Notes under the pieces: generated by a model
The model's input: only the letters and a program-made list of their open reading frames with translations
Database searches by the model: none
What the model was told of the DNA's origin: nothing
Assembly: GCF_018449675.1 (NCBI RefSeq)
Contig: NZ_JAAVUZ010000006.1
Coordinates: 1 to 64,000, forward strand
DNA length: 64,000 nucleotides
Direction of reading: 5' to 3'
Source of the DNA: Glaciihabitans sp. dw_435
Lineage (GTDB): Bacteria > Actinomycetota > Actinomycetes > Actinomycetales > Microbacteriaceae
Position numbers and translations under genes: made by a program
Shown here: piece by piece, positions 42,736-50,151 of the stretch
Position numbering within the stretch: position 1 is the first letter of the stretch
How the letters are laid out: each line of letters starts with the position of its first letter

Positions 42736-43980
42736 GTGGATCTCACATACGTCGTCGTCTTGGTTATCGTGTTGGCCATCTTCTTCGACTTCACCAATGG
42801 ATTCCACGACACCGCCAACGCGATGGCAACGCCCATTGCGACGGGTGCCCTTCGGCCAAAGGTCGCCGTCGCTCTCGCGGCAGTGCTCAACCTCGTCGGA
42901 GCATTCCTGTCGACCGCCGTCGCGGCGACCATCTCCGGCGGAATCATCCGCGAGGGCCCGGGCGGCGTCGACATCACTCCCTCCATGATTTTCGCCGGGC
43001 TCATCGGCGCCGTGATCTGGAACCTCGTTACCTGGCTGCGGGGGCTGCCGTCATCCTCGTCCCACGCACTGTTCGGCGGGCTCATCGGTGCCGCGCTCGT
43101 CGGTGCGGGGCTCGACTCCGTGGACTTCAGCGTGGTCCTCTCGAAAGTTGTGCTTCCTGCATTGCTGGCGCCGCTGGTCGCCGGCATCGCGGCCTTCCTG
43201 GCGACACGACTCGCGTACCGCATCACGAGACGGCCGGTGGAAAAGAACAAGCGAGCCGGGTTCCGGGTGGGCCAGATCTTCACGTCCTCCCTCGTTGCCC
43301 TCGCGCACGGCACCAATGACGCTCAGAAGACGATGGGTGTCATCACCCTCACGCTCATCGCGGGTGGCTTCCTCCAGACTGGATCTGCCCCGCCCTTCTG
43401 GGTCGTTGTGGTCTGCGCCTGCGCAATCGCCGCGGGAACGTATTCGGGTGGATGGCGAATCATCCAGACCCTCGGCGGCGGCCTGACAGACATCAAGGCA
43501 ACGCAGGGCTTCTCGGCCGAGGCATCCACCGCAGCAACTGTCCTGGCGTCCAGCCACCTGGGATTCGCCCTGTCGACAACGCAGGTCGCTTCGGGCTCCA
43601 TCATTGGTGCCGGACTTGGCCGTCGCGGCGGCGCAATTCAGTGGAGCACCGCTGGCAAGATCGTGGTCGCCTGGTTCATCACCCTTCCGGCGTCTGCCGC
43701 GGTCGGCGGCCTGTGCGAGCTGATTGCCCGTCTCGGCCCCGTGGGCCTGCTCATCGACGCCGTCCTCGGACTCACGGTGATTGTGGGGATCTTCGTCGCG
43801 TCGCGACGGCGCCCGGCCGAGCAGTCAAATGCGCTCGAAGTGGATGTCGCGATGAACTCGGTGATGACGCGCAACGAACGTCGTAACGCGCAGAAGAAGC
43901 GCAGCGAAGAGTTGCTGGCCGCCCGCCGCAGGCTGAGCGACGAGTCATCCCTGTTCGGCTACGGACAGGACGCATCGTGA
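42736..43980 (+). CDS. pit: Low-affinity inorganic phosphate transporter (Pit family)
   Basis: A 414-residue membrane protein. Both PiT repeats are visible: FDFTNGFHDTANAMATPIATGAL near residue 20 and LAHGTNDAQKTMGVI near residue 190. The Ser-rich GLPSSSSHALFGGLIGA loop follows the first repeat. The cytoplasmic tail is Arg/Lys-rich. GTG 42736 is chosen from the GGGAG site and from the position of the first helix. A 69-residue membrane protein overlaps its end. Confidence 0.95.
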   Translation: MDLTYVVVLVIVLAIFFDFTNGFHDTANAMATPIATGALRPKVAVALAAVLNLVGAFLSTAVAATISGGIIREGPGGVDITPSMIFAGLIGAVIWNLVTWLRGLPSSSSHALFGGLIGAALVGAGLDSVDFSVVLSKVVLPALLAPLVAGIAAFLATRLAYRITRRPVEKNKRAGFRVGQIFTSSLVALAHGTNDAQKTMGVITLTLIAGGFLQTGSAPPFWVVVVCACAIAAGTYSGGWRIIQTLGGGLTDIKATQGFSAEASTAATVLASSHLGFALSTTQVASGSIIGAGLGRRGGAIQWSTAGKIVVAWFITLPASAAVGGLCELIARLGPVGLLIDAVLGLTVIVGIFVASRRRPAEQSNALEVDVAMNSVMTRNERRNAQKKRSEELLAARRRLSDESSLFGYGQDAS

Positions 43981-44186
43981 TCGACTGGGGGTCCTTCGTC
44001 GTTGTTGCGGTCGTGTCGATCGGGTCGGCCGCCGTGCTCGTGTCGTTGTTTTCTTTCGGTCTGCGTCTACTGGCCGGCGAGAACCGCCGGTGGGGTGCGC
44101 GGATCGGCGCCTATGCGTGCTTCGCGCTGGCTGCCCTGGGAGTGCTGTACGGCATTTACCTGATCGTGCCAGCCCTGCACAAATAA
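43977..44186 (+). CDS. Small two-TM membrane protein
   Basis: A 69-residue protein with hydrophobic helices at about 5-30 and 43-65 linked by a basic loop (GENRRWGAR). GTG 43977 overlaps the pit stop (GTGA). The tight coupling suggests an accessory subunit or modulator of the phosphate transporter. Nothing in the sequence defines the role. Confidence 0.82.
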   Translation: MIDWGSFVVVAVVSIGSAAVLVSLFSFGLRLLAGENRRWGARIGAYACFALAALGVLYGIYLIVPALHK

Positions 44187-44481
44187 CGCGGCAGGCGCCC
44201 ACTATTGCCGCGGTCACACCGACATCGACGGAAATCCCGCATTACACCAAGTAAATTGTCAGCCGTCTAATCGATCGGCTGGCGGATGGTGGATGTGCCG
44301 GTCAAAACAATCGTCTCAATAGACGACCCGATCGAGGAGTTCGTTAAACTAAAACAGCGGAGTGTCAGCTTTGGTTAGCGGGCGATTAGGCAGCTGGAAT
44401 CCTGATCGTCAATGAGAGGCTGATCGGCTGATACAGAGTGCGGCGCACGTAGCCAGCGCCCCACTCTGTTCCTAGCAACAG
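44187..44481. other. Gene-free 295-bp spacer
   Basis: Both strands have frequent stops. A weak hairpin CAGCCG/CGGCTG (44260-44281) lies 74 bp past the phosphate operon and could be its terminator. No other signal is seen. Confidence 0.5.
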
Positions 44482-44634
44482 TTACATCTGGCTACATTGG
44501 GTGCAGCGACGGTACCCGTTCGTGCCACGCTCTCGATTTCGGAGCGGAATTTGCTGCCCTGTGGGGCAGTTGTCGTGGTCGTGATAAACGTCCGGGTCAG
44601 ATGAATTGCTGGAGTAATAGGGTGGAACGGTCAT
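44482..44634 (-). CDS. Small Cys/His protein (50 aa), putative zinc-ribbon-like
   Basis: A 50-codon frame from ATG 44634, preceded by an AAAGGAG ribosome-binding site at ideal spacing, to TAA 44482. The N-terminal half is acidic with YHDHDNCP. The C-terminal half is basic and ends GTNGYRRCTQCSQM. The CxxC pair plus HxH..C could bind zinc. Conserved-looking pieces and the strong ribosome-binding site favour a real gene. A perfect palindrome lies 44 bp upstream. Confidence 0.72.
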   Translation of the reverse strand: MTVPPYYSSNSSDPDVYHDHDNCPTGQQIPLRNRERGTNGYRRCTQCSQM

Positions 44635-44653
44635 CGCTGGCTCCTTTGCCGTC

Positions 44654-44673
44654 GGTGCCGGAAGTCCGGCACC
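44654..44673. promoter_or_regulatory. Hairpin in the leader of the small Cys/His protein gene
   Basis: GGTGCCGG (44654-44661) and CCGGCACC (44666-44673) form an 8-bp stem with a 4-nt loop, 20 bp upstream of the start. It may be a leader structure or an operator half-site pair. Confidence 0.5.
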
Positions 44674-44677
44674 GAGA

Positions 44678-44691
44678 GGTTAGCGCTAACC
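44678..44691. promoter_or_regulatory. Perfect 14-bp palindrome, LacI-family-like operator
   Basis: GGTTAGCGCTAACC is perfectly symmetric around a central CG. That architecture (TTAGCGCTAA core) is typical of LacI-family operators. No LacI gene lies within the window, so the controlling protein is elsewhere. The likely target is the small Cys/His protein gene. Confidence 0.6.
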
Positions 44692-44763
44692 ACTGACAAA
44701 ATCTCGCTATACGACCAATCCCTATCGGCGGAATGATCTGAGACCGCTTCCACCCTGTCGGTA

Positions 44764-45162
44764 TTACCCGGGTAGAGCGGCGATGGCGCTCACCTCGATG
44801 AGGGCGCCGGGCACGCCGAGTCCGGCGACCCGTGCCGCGGTCACCAGCGGGGGAGTTCCCGCGCCGCCGAGGCGGGGTGCGATTGCTCCGTAGGCGGCGT
44901 TGATGTCGGCCTTCTCGTCGATGAGAACCGTCCACTGCACGACGTCGGCGAGGCTGGCGCCGGCTGCCTCGAGGGCGATGAGGGCGTTGTCGAGTGCGCG
45001 GCTGGACTGCTCGGCGACGTCGTCGGAGACGACCTTTCCGGTCGTGTCGACACCGTTTTGACCACCGACGTAGATCGTCGCGGCACCGGCGGGCACTATC
45101 GCGACATGGCTGAAGGCGGGACTCGCAACGAGTCCGTCGGGTTGAATGCGCGTGATTTCCAT
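44764..45162 (-). CDS. RidA/YjgF-family protein
   Basis: A 132-residue protein of the RidA fold (FSHVAIVPAGAATIYVGGQNGVDTTGKVV; NALIALEAAGASLADVVQWTVLI; ARVAGLGVPGALIEVSAIA). The C-terminal Arg-x-x-x-L-G-V-P-x-A-L-I-E motif with the catalytic Arg is present, so imine/enamine deaminase activity is plausible. The start is ATG 45162; a GTG at 45231 overlapping the upstream stop is the alternative. Confidence 0.92.
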   Translation of the reverse strand: MEITRIQPDGLVASPAFSHVAIVPAGAATIYVGGQNGVDTTGKVVSDDVAEQSSRALDNALIALEAAGASLADVVQWTVLIDEKADINAAYGAIAPRLGGAGTPPLVTAARVAGLGVPGALIEVSAIAALPG

Positions 45163-45227
45163 GCGTTCCACGGTTGCACCAAGCGACGGCGGGGGCAATC
45201 GGTCAGGCGTAGTGAAGTTGGGAGCCT

Positions 45228-45998
45228 TCACGCTCCGATCGTGAAGGTGCGTCCCGGTGCCGCGTACTCGATGGGGCCGTCGTATCGGGTGGCGGCCCGC
45301 GTCAGCGCGTCGGCCGGGTCCAGGAAACGGCCCACGTGAGTGACGATGAGTCGTCCCGCCCCGGCATCCCGGGCCGTGGTGCCCGCATCTTCCGGGGTGT
45401 GGTGCACCTGCGGGGCATCCACTGGCGCCGCCGCGCTCTCGGACTCGCAGAGCAGGGCATCGCTTCCGCGGGCCAGCTCAGTGAGATTCGCGCAGGGGGC
45501 CGTGTCTCCGGAGAAGGTCAGTGAGGCGCTGCCGGTGGAGATGCGCACGCCGAATGCCGGGATCCCGTGGTCGACGGCGGAAGTGCACAGCATCAGGTCG
45601 CCCACGCGCACGTCGCTTCCATCGACATGTTCGTGCACGTCGAAGGCGGACTCGATGGGCGCACGCGATCCGCTGTTGGTGTGGTATCCCGCGAGCCGGT
45701 CGGCGATACCGGGGGGACCGTAGAAGGGAAGCGGAGTTTCTCGGTGAATGTCTGAATACAGCAGCGCGTAGTACGCGGCGAGCAGGTCTGCGCTGTGGTC
45801 AGCGTGCAGGTGGGAGATCCAGATTGCGTCGATCTCGTCCAGCCGCACATGCTGCTGGAGCGGCCCGATCGTGCCGGATCCGGCTTCAAGCCAGAGGCGG
45901 GTGGAGCCCGACGTGACGAGATAGCCCGAGCAGGGGTTGTCGGCGCTCGGATACGGCGTTGAACTGCCGAGAATGGTGAGCGCGAGAGGACCTGACAT
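45228..45998 (-). CDS. Metallo-beta-lactamase-fold hydrolase (RNase Z/ElaC-like branch)
   Basis: A 256-residue MBL-fold protein. The metal-binding HLHADH is at residues 63-68, followed by a downstream His (TSAVDHGIPAFG), Asp in FSGDTAP and the final His in VTHVGRF. The start GSSTPYPSADNPCSGYLV is the tRNase Z-like pattern, but the protein lacks the exosite arm, so a small-molecule hydrolase is likelier. ATG 45998. It may be coupled to the RidA gene downstream. Confidence 0.88.
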   Translation of the reverse strand: MSGPLALTILGSSTPYPSADNPCSGYLVTSGSTRLWLEAGSGTIGPLQQHVRLDEIDAIWISHLHADHSADLLAAYYALLYSDIHRETPLPFYGPPGIADRLAGYHTNSGSRAPIESAFDVHEHVDGSDVRVGDLMLCTSAVDHGIPAFGVRISTGSASLTFSGDTAPCANLTELARGSDALLCESESAAAPVDAPQVHHTPEDAGTTARDAGAGRLIVTHVGRFLDPADALTRAATRYDGPIEYAAPGRTFTIGA

Positions 45999-46032
45999 GC
46001 ACCGAGCGTACAAGCGGTTACGGTCTCGACGC

Positions 46033-46476
46033 TTAGTCCTGGCTGGTTACCAGCCGCTCCATCACGTCGAAGAACGCGTTGTAGCCGATCACCGTCTGGG
46101 CGTACTGCTCCTCGGTGAGATTGCCGCCGCTCTGCGTCATGACCATCTCGGTGCCGCCGTCCGCGGTCTCGATCAGGCTCACGGTGACGGGCTCGCGGGC
46201 CGGGTCATCCGGCTGGTCGGTCATGGTGAACGACACGAACGAGGGCGGGTCCACGGCGATGTATTCGCCGGTCCAGTTGATCGTGGGGCCATCCGGGATG
46301 TGCATCGTTGCCTTCCAGATGCCGCCGGTGCGCACGTCCATCGAGAGCGTCTCGAGCGGGACATCCACTCCATCCGTCCCAAACCAGATCGAGAAGTCTT
46401 CCGGTGTCGTCCATGCCCGGAACACACGCTCACGCGGTGCGGCAAAGGTGCGGGCGATGGTCAGTCCGTCAGTCAT
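46033..46476 (-). CDS. SRPBCC (AHSA1-like) ligand-binding protein
   Basis: A 147-residue START-fold protein (IARTFAAPRERVFRAWTTPEDFSIWFG; GEYIAVDPPSFVSFTMTDQPDD). ATG 46476 follows AAGGAG. It belongs to the same family as the protein at 42165-42665. It lies 34 bp upstream of the MBL gene on the same strand, so it may head an operon with the MBL and RidA genes. Confidence 0.9.
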   Translation of the reverse strand: MTDGLTIARTFAAPRERVFRAWTTPEDFSIWFGTDGVDVPLETLSMDVRTGGIWKATMHIPDGPTINWTGEYIAVDPPSFVSFTMTDQPDDPAREPVTVSLIETADGGTEMVMTQSGGNLTEEQYAQTVIGYNAFFDVMERLVTSQD

Positions 46477-46584
46477 TGACGTTCTCCTTGGGTGAGAGGC
46501 GGAAACCGATTGACTCGACAATAGCGGCTGCGGGGGAACGGTGGCACGGCGAATATTTGCCGGCGACGAGGGGCGGATGACCCG

Positions 46585-46854
46585 TCAGTCGTATACCCGA
46601 ACGAGGCACCACTCGTCCCTGCGCGCATCCACCAGGCGCACGTCAAAGACGCGCACCTCATGCCGCTCGGCATTGGTGGCCTGAAAGCGCCAGCCGAGGG
46701 CGACCCGGGGAGGGTGGGTCATGGCGGCGTAGTCGAATTCCGGCTCGAGCCGCGTCGGCGTATCGGACACGGAGTACCGCGTCCCGTTCCACACAAGGCG
46801 CACCGGAACGCCCGCGTCACTGGTCCAGACGGCCACAGCCGCGTCAACAATCAT
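46585..46854 (-). CDS. DUF6504-like small protein under a LexA box
   Basis: An 89-residue protein (ATG 46854) with the pattern VDAAVAVWTSDAGVPVRLVWNGTRYSV and a C-terminal RHEVRVFDVRLVDARRDEWCLVRVYD, which fits what I recall of DUF6504. In other actinobacteria such proteins occur beside the ImuB/DnaE2 mutasome genes. None is adjacent here. The SOS box just upstream supports a DNA-damage role. Confidence 0.75.
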   Translation of the reverse strand: MIVDAAVAVWTSDAGVPVRLVWNGTRYSVSDTPTRLEPEFDYAAMTHPPRVALGWRFQATNAERHEVRVFDVRLVDARRDEWCLVRVYD

Positions 46855-46872
46855 CACAACGCCTCCATGCGA

Positions 46873-46890
46873 TTCGAACACACGTTCGAA
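46873..46890. promoter_or_regulatory. LexA (SOS) box
   Basis: TTCGAACACACGTTCGAA has perfect 7-bp arms and fits the actinobacterial/Gram-positive LexA consensus CGAACNNNNGTTCG. It lies 18 bp upstream of the DUF6504-like start and 73 bp from the divergent monooxygenase start. Confidence 0.88.
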
Positions 46891-46963
46891 TGTTAATGGA
46901 GACTAGTACGGTGTCTGGGGAAACGCCAAAGGTTTGTCAGACCGCCGGTCTAGAGTGACGATC

Positions 46964-47260
46964 ATGACGATTACCGCGCTTCTCGACCTCACACTCACGC
47001 CCGAATCCCTCGAGGAGGCGCCGGCCATCATCGACCAGGTGCTCACCCAGACGCGTGCGTTTGAGGGATGCCTCGGGCTTGAGGTTCTTCAGGACGAAAC
47101 GGACCCGACGCGCGTGATGGTCATTGAGCGCTGGGACTCTCCCGAGAGCGACGCGGCATACCGCGCCTGGCGTGCGACGCCCGAGGGGACGTCCTCACTT
47201 GGCTCGATCCTCGCGGCTGCGCCCACCCTCGTGAAGTACACGACGCTCAGCGAAAAGTAG
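46964..47260 (+). CDS. Antibiotic biosynthesis monooxygenase (ABM)-domain protein
   Basis: A 98-residue dimeric alpha/beta-barrel protein (TPESLEEAPAIIDQVLTQTRAFEGCLGLEVLQDETDPTRVMVIERWDSPESDAAY). The family includes small quinol monooxygenases and haem-binding enzymes. The activity is not assignable here. The start ATG 46964 is preferred over an upstream GTG. It is divergent from the SOS-boxed gene. Confidence 0.9.
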   Translation: MTITALLDLTLTPESLEEAPAIIDQVLTQTRAFEGCLGLEVLQDETDPTRVMVIERWDSPESDAAYRAWRATPEGTSSLGSILAAAPTLVKYTTLSEK

Positions 47261-47270
47261 TGGTACCTCG

Positions 47271-48044
47271 TTAGAAGAAGTCGGGCGACGGGGTGGTCGC
47301 CTGGCGCACCGACACGTCCGCGTGGCGGTCGAAGCGGTACCCGATGCCGCGAACCGTACGCACGATGTCCTCGTAGCTGCCGAGCTTCGAGCGGAGGCGA
47401 CGCACGTGCACGTCGATGGTGCGCTCGTTCGGGATCTCGTCGTCGCCAGCGGCCCAGAGGGATGAAATCAGCTCGGAGCGGTCGATCGTGCGTCCCTCGC
47501 GGAGAACGAGGTACTGCAGCAGTTCGAACTCCTTGTAGGTGAGCGCCGCGGTCTCGCCGTCGAGCAGGAGACGCTTGCGGGAGATGTCGATGACCACGCC
47601 ACCGCGGGCCTCGGTGGTCTCTTCGGTGTGACGGTGCTGGGCGAGGGCGGCGGGGTCCTGCAGGGCGAGCCGCACCACGTCGACGTCGCGTCCGCCGGCG
47701 CCGCGGGGAGCCAGAGCCACCGCCGCGTAGGTCTCGGAGGCCGGAACAAGCTGGGCGGCGAGCTGCTTGAGCTGCTCGACGATGGTGCCGAGGTCGGTGC
47801 CGGCCGCGGCGGCCTTCAGCTCGTCGATGCCGACGTAGAGAACGAAGCCGCGGGCTTCGGGGCCGGTCGGGACGGCGCGCAGGCGGGGCGCGGTTTCGGT
47901 GGCAGCCGCTTCGGGGGCGGATGCCGCGGGGGAGGCGATCCGACGGACGGCGGTCGCCGTGCGCGGCTCGGCGACCGTGCGGCGCGGGGCCGGAGCGAAG
48001 GCGGTGGTGGAGGTGGTCGGACGGTCGAGGGTTGCGATAGACAT
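47271..48044 (-). CDS. OmpR-type winged-helix regulator without a receiver domain
   Basis: A 257-residue protein. The first 60 residues are disordered, Ala/Pro/Arg-rich. About 65-145 is an alpha/beta domain of unknown type. The C-terminal winged helix (about 150-245; LTYKEFELLQYLVLREGRTIDRSELISSLW ... NERTIDVHVRRLRSKLGSYEDIVRTVRGIGYRF) is the PhoB/OmpR DNA-binding domain. No phospho-acceptor receiver and no kinase are present, so it must be controlled another way. AAGGA precedes ATG 48044. The leader contains a small Cys-rich ORF at 48228-48275. Confidence 0.92.
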   Translation of the reverse strand: MSIATLDRPTTSTTAFAPAPRRTVAEPRTATAVRRIASPAASAPEAAATETAPRLRAVPTGPEARGFVLYVGIDELKAAAAGTDLGTIVEQLKQLAAQLVPASETYAAVALAPRGAGGRDVDVVRLALQDPAALAQHRHTEETTEARGGVVIDISRKRLLLDGETAALTYKEFELLQYLVLREGRTIDRSELISSLWAAGDDEIPNERTIDVHVRRLRSKLGSYEDIVRTVRGIGYRFDRHADVSVRQATTPSPDFF

Positions 48045-48227
48045 TGAAATGGAGTCCTTGAATGATTCGAAGTACCTCGAATACGAGGGGATGCTTCGAG
48101 AGCTGTGATGCGATGTGTGGTGTGGGACCCGATCTACTGATTCAGTTCGACTGAGTCAGGACGACGGTCCGGGAGTTCGGACTTCACCTGTGAGAGGGAA
48201 GTCAACAAACTCGGCGAGGTTGGCCGG

Positions 48228-48275
48228 TTAGGCACACATTCGGCAACACATGACCATACGCGTCGGCATCATCAT
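48228..48275 (-). CDS. Cys-rich 15-aa leader peptide upstream of the winged-helix regulator
   Basis: On the minus strand a GGAG-preceded ATG (48275; further ATGs at 48272 and 48269) opens a 15-codon frame, MMMPTRMVMCCRMCA, ending at TAA 48228. Three Cys codons sit near the stop, as in the cysteine-responsive upstream ORFs described in mycobacteria. The 183 nt to the regulator start contain an imperfect hairpin (TGACTCAGT/ACTGAATCA). Apart from this ORF, the 374-bp gap 48045-48418 holds no other gene. Confidence 0.55.
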   Translation of the reverse strand: MMMPTRMVMCCRMCA

Positions 48276-48418
48276 GCCGGTATCTCCAAGAGCTCCAGGG
48301 GAGGTCAGGGCGATCGCGTGGGAAGTCATAAATGCAACTATCTTGCACGGGCGCAGCAAAAGTCAAGCGCGGGTGATGGATTCACGCGAATTGCCCCGTT
48401 CGGGGGGAAATTCGTGCG

Positions 48419-49027
48419 TCAGTTGTCCACGATGGCACCGAGCGATTCGGCAATCAGCATGGCGATCTGGCCATCGATCCGCGCTTTGCGCCAGTTCAGG
48501 CCCGCCAGCTGCACGCCCGAGAGATCGGCGCCGGTGAAGACGGCGCCCTCGATCGAGGCGCCCCGCAGGGTGGCGTTCTGTAACACGGCCCCGCGGAAGG
48601 TCGCCTTGTCGAGGTTCGCCTCGCCGAAGTCGCTCTCCTCGAGATTGAGGTGATCGAAGTTGATGTTTCGCAGGTCCGCCCCGAAGAGGTTGACCCACGA
48701 CCACACGCCGCCCTCGATCGTGAGCGGCCGCATGGCGGTGGCGCGAAACTGGCTGCCCGTCATCTTGCAGTGGCGCAGCGTCGCACCAAACAGCGAGCTG
48801 TCGGAGAACACGCAATTGTCGAAGCGTGAGGTGTCGTGAACGGAGGCGTTCAGGGCGACACCGCGAAATTCACAGTGGTCGAACACCGTGCCGACGGTGG
48901 TGATCTCTGTCATGTCGCAGTCGATGAACACGCAGTTCTCGAACCGTTCCGCGCCGAACTCCCGGCCGTACCAGTCTTCTCCGGAGAACCGGAGGTCCTT
49001 GTGGATCGGTGGGTTAGACGAGTCCAT
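48419..49027 (-). CDS. Pentapeptide-repeat protein
   Basis: A 202-residue right-handed quadrilateral beta-helix protein. Successive A(D/N)LXX-type units are visible, for example [59 protein letters not shown]. Its relatives include DNA mimics that protect gyrase, but most are uncharacterised. It overlaps upp by 14 nt and so is probably translated from the same message. Confidence 0.92.
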   Translation of the reverse strand: MDSSNPPIHKDLRFSGEDWYGREFGAERFENCVFIDCDMTEITTVGTVFDHCEFRGVALNASVHDTSRFDNCVFSDSSLFGATLRHCKMTGSQFRATAMRPLTIEGGVWSWVNLFGADLRNINFDHLNLEESDFGEANLDKATFRGAVLQNATLRGASIEGAVFTGADLSGVQLAGLNWRKARIDGQIAMLIAESLGAIVDN

Positions 49028-49646
49028 AGAGGCGGTCGCCCGCGTCGCCCAGGCCGGGAACGATGTATCCCACCTCGTTCAACTTCTCGTCGAGAGCACC
49101 GAGCACGATGGTGACGTCGCGCCCCTCCATGGCCTTTTCGACGGCGGCGAGGCCCTCGGGCGCTGCGATGAGGCAGACGGCCGTGACATCCACCGCTCCA
49201 CGATCCAGGAGGAAGTCGATCGCGGCGATGAGGGATCCACCGGTGGCGAGCATGGGGTCCAGAACGAAGCACTGGCGGTTGGAGAGGTCGTCGGGCAGGC
49301 GCTCGGCGTAGGTCGTGGGCTGCAGGGTCTCTTCGTCACGCACCATTCCGAGGAAACCGACCTCGGCGGTGGGGATGAGCTTGACCATTCCCTCGAGCAT
49401 GCCGAGACCGGCGCGCAGGATGGGCACCACCAGCGGGCGCGGCGAGCTGATCGCGAGTCCCTTCGCGATGGCGACGGGGGTCTCCACCTCGACGACGTCG
49501 ACGCGGACGTTGCGGGTGGCTTCATATGCCAACAGCGTCATAAGTTCTTCGGCGAGGGCGCGGAAGGTTGGCGACGGGGTCCTCTTGTCGCGCAGCACGG
49601 TGAGCTTGTGCGTGATGAGCGGGTGGTCGGCAACGTGTACTCGCAT
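49014..49646 (-). CDS. upp: Uracil phosphoribosyltransferase
   Basis: A 210-residue enzyme that converts uracil plus PRPP to UMP (pyrimidine salvage). The PRPP loop is [15 protein letters not shown] (residues about 129-143) and the C-terminal uracil-binding segment is [16 protein letters not shown]. Length and motifs are standard. It is divergent from tadA. The uracil released by PsuG in this window could feed this enzyme. Confidence 0.96.
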   Translation of the reverse strand: MRVHVADHPLITHKLTVLRDKRTPSPTFRALAEELMTLLAYEATRNVRVDVVEVETPVAIAKGLAISSPRPLVVPILRAGLGMLEGMVKLIPTAEVGFLGMVRDEETLQPTTYAERLPDDLSNRQCFVLDPMLATGGSLIAAIDFLLDRGAVDVTAVCLIAAPEGLAAVEKAMEGRDVTIVLGALDEKLNEVGYIVPGLGDAGDRLYGLV

Positions 49647-49674
49647 AGGCTCAATCTATCGGAAGGGACCGCCC

Positions 49675-50127
49675 ATGGATCGATACACCGAGTGGATGCG
49701 CGAGGCAATCGCCGACGCATCCCGTGCGGTGGCAACCGGCGATGTGCCCGTTGCGGCGCTGGTGCTCGACGCGGACGGCGTGGTCATCGGACGCGGGCGG
49801 AACGAACGCGAGTTGCACCAGGACCCGACCGCGCACGCCGAGGTCGTGGCGATCCGCGAGGCTGCTGCCGCGACGGGGGACTGGCACCTGACCGGGGCGA
49901 CACTCGTCGTCACGCTGGAACCGTGCGTGATGTGCGCGGGCGCGATCCTGTCGGCACGGATTCCCCGGGTCGTCTTCGGTGCGTGGGACGAGAAGGCGGG
50001 AGCCGTCGGCAGTGTGTACGACGTGCTGCGGGACCGTCGGCTGAATCACTCGGTCGAAGTGATCGCGGGGATCGAGGCGGACGCGTGCGCCGCCCTTCTG
50101 CTGGACTTCTTTGAGGCCCGCCGCTAG
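49675..50127 (+). CDS. tadA: tRNA-specific adenosine deaminase
   Basis: A 150-residue zinc deaminase that makes inosine at the wobble position of tRNA-Arg(ACG). The catalytic HAEVVAIREA (His-Ala-Glu) is near residue 52 and the zinc-binding PCVMCAGAIL near residue 83. ATG 49675 is the start; GGAAGGG is the ribosome-binding site. Upstream in-frame codons belong to the antisense of upp. Confidence 0.95.
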   Translation: MDRYTEWMREAIADASRAVATGDVPVAALVLDADGVVIGRGRNERELHQDPTAHAEVVAIREAAAATGDWHLTGATLVVTLEPCVMCAGAILSARIPRVVFGAWDEKAGAVGSVYDVLRDRRLNHSVEVIAGIEADACAALLLDFFEARR

Positions 50128-50151
50128 CTCGGATGGGAACCGCGGCGCGCG

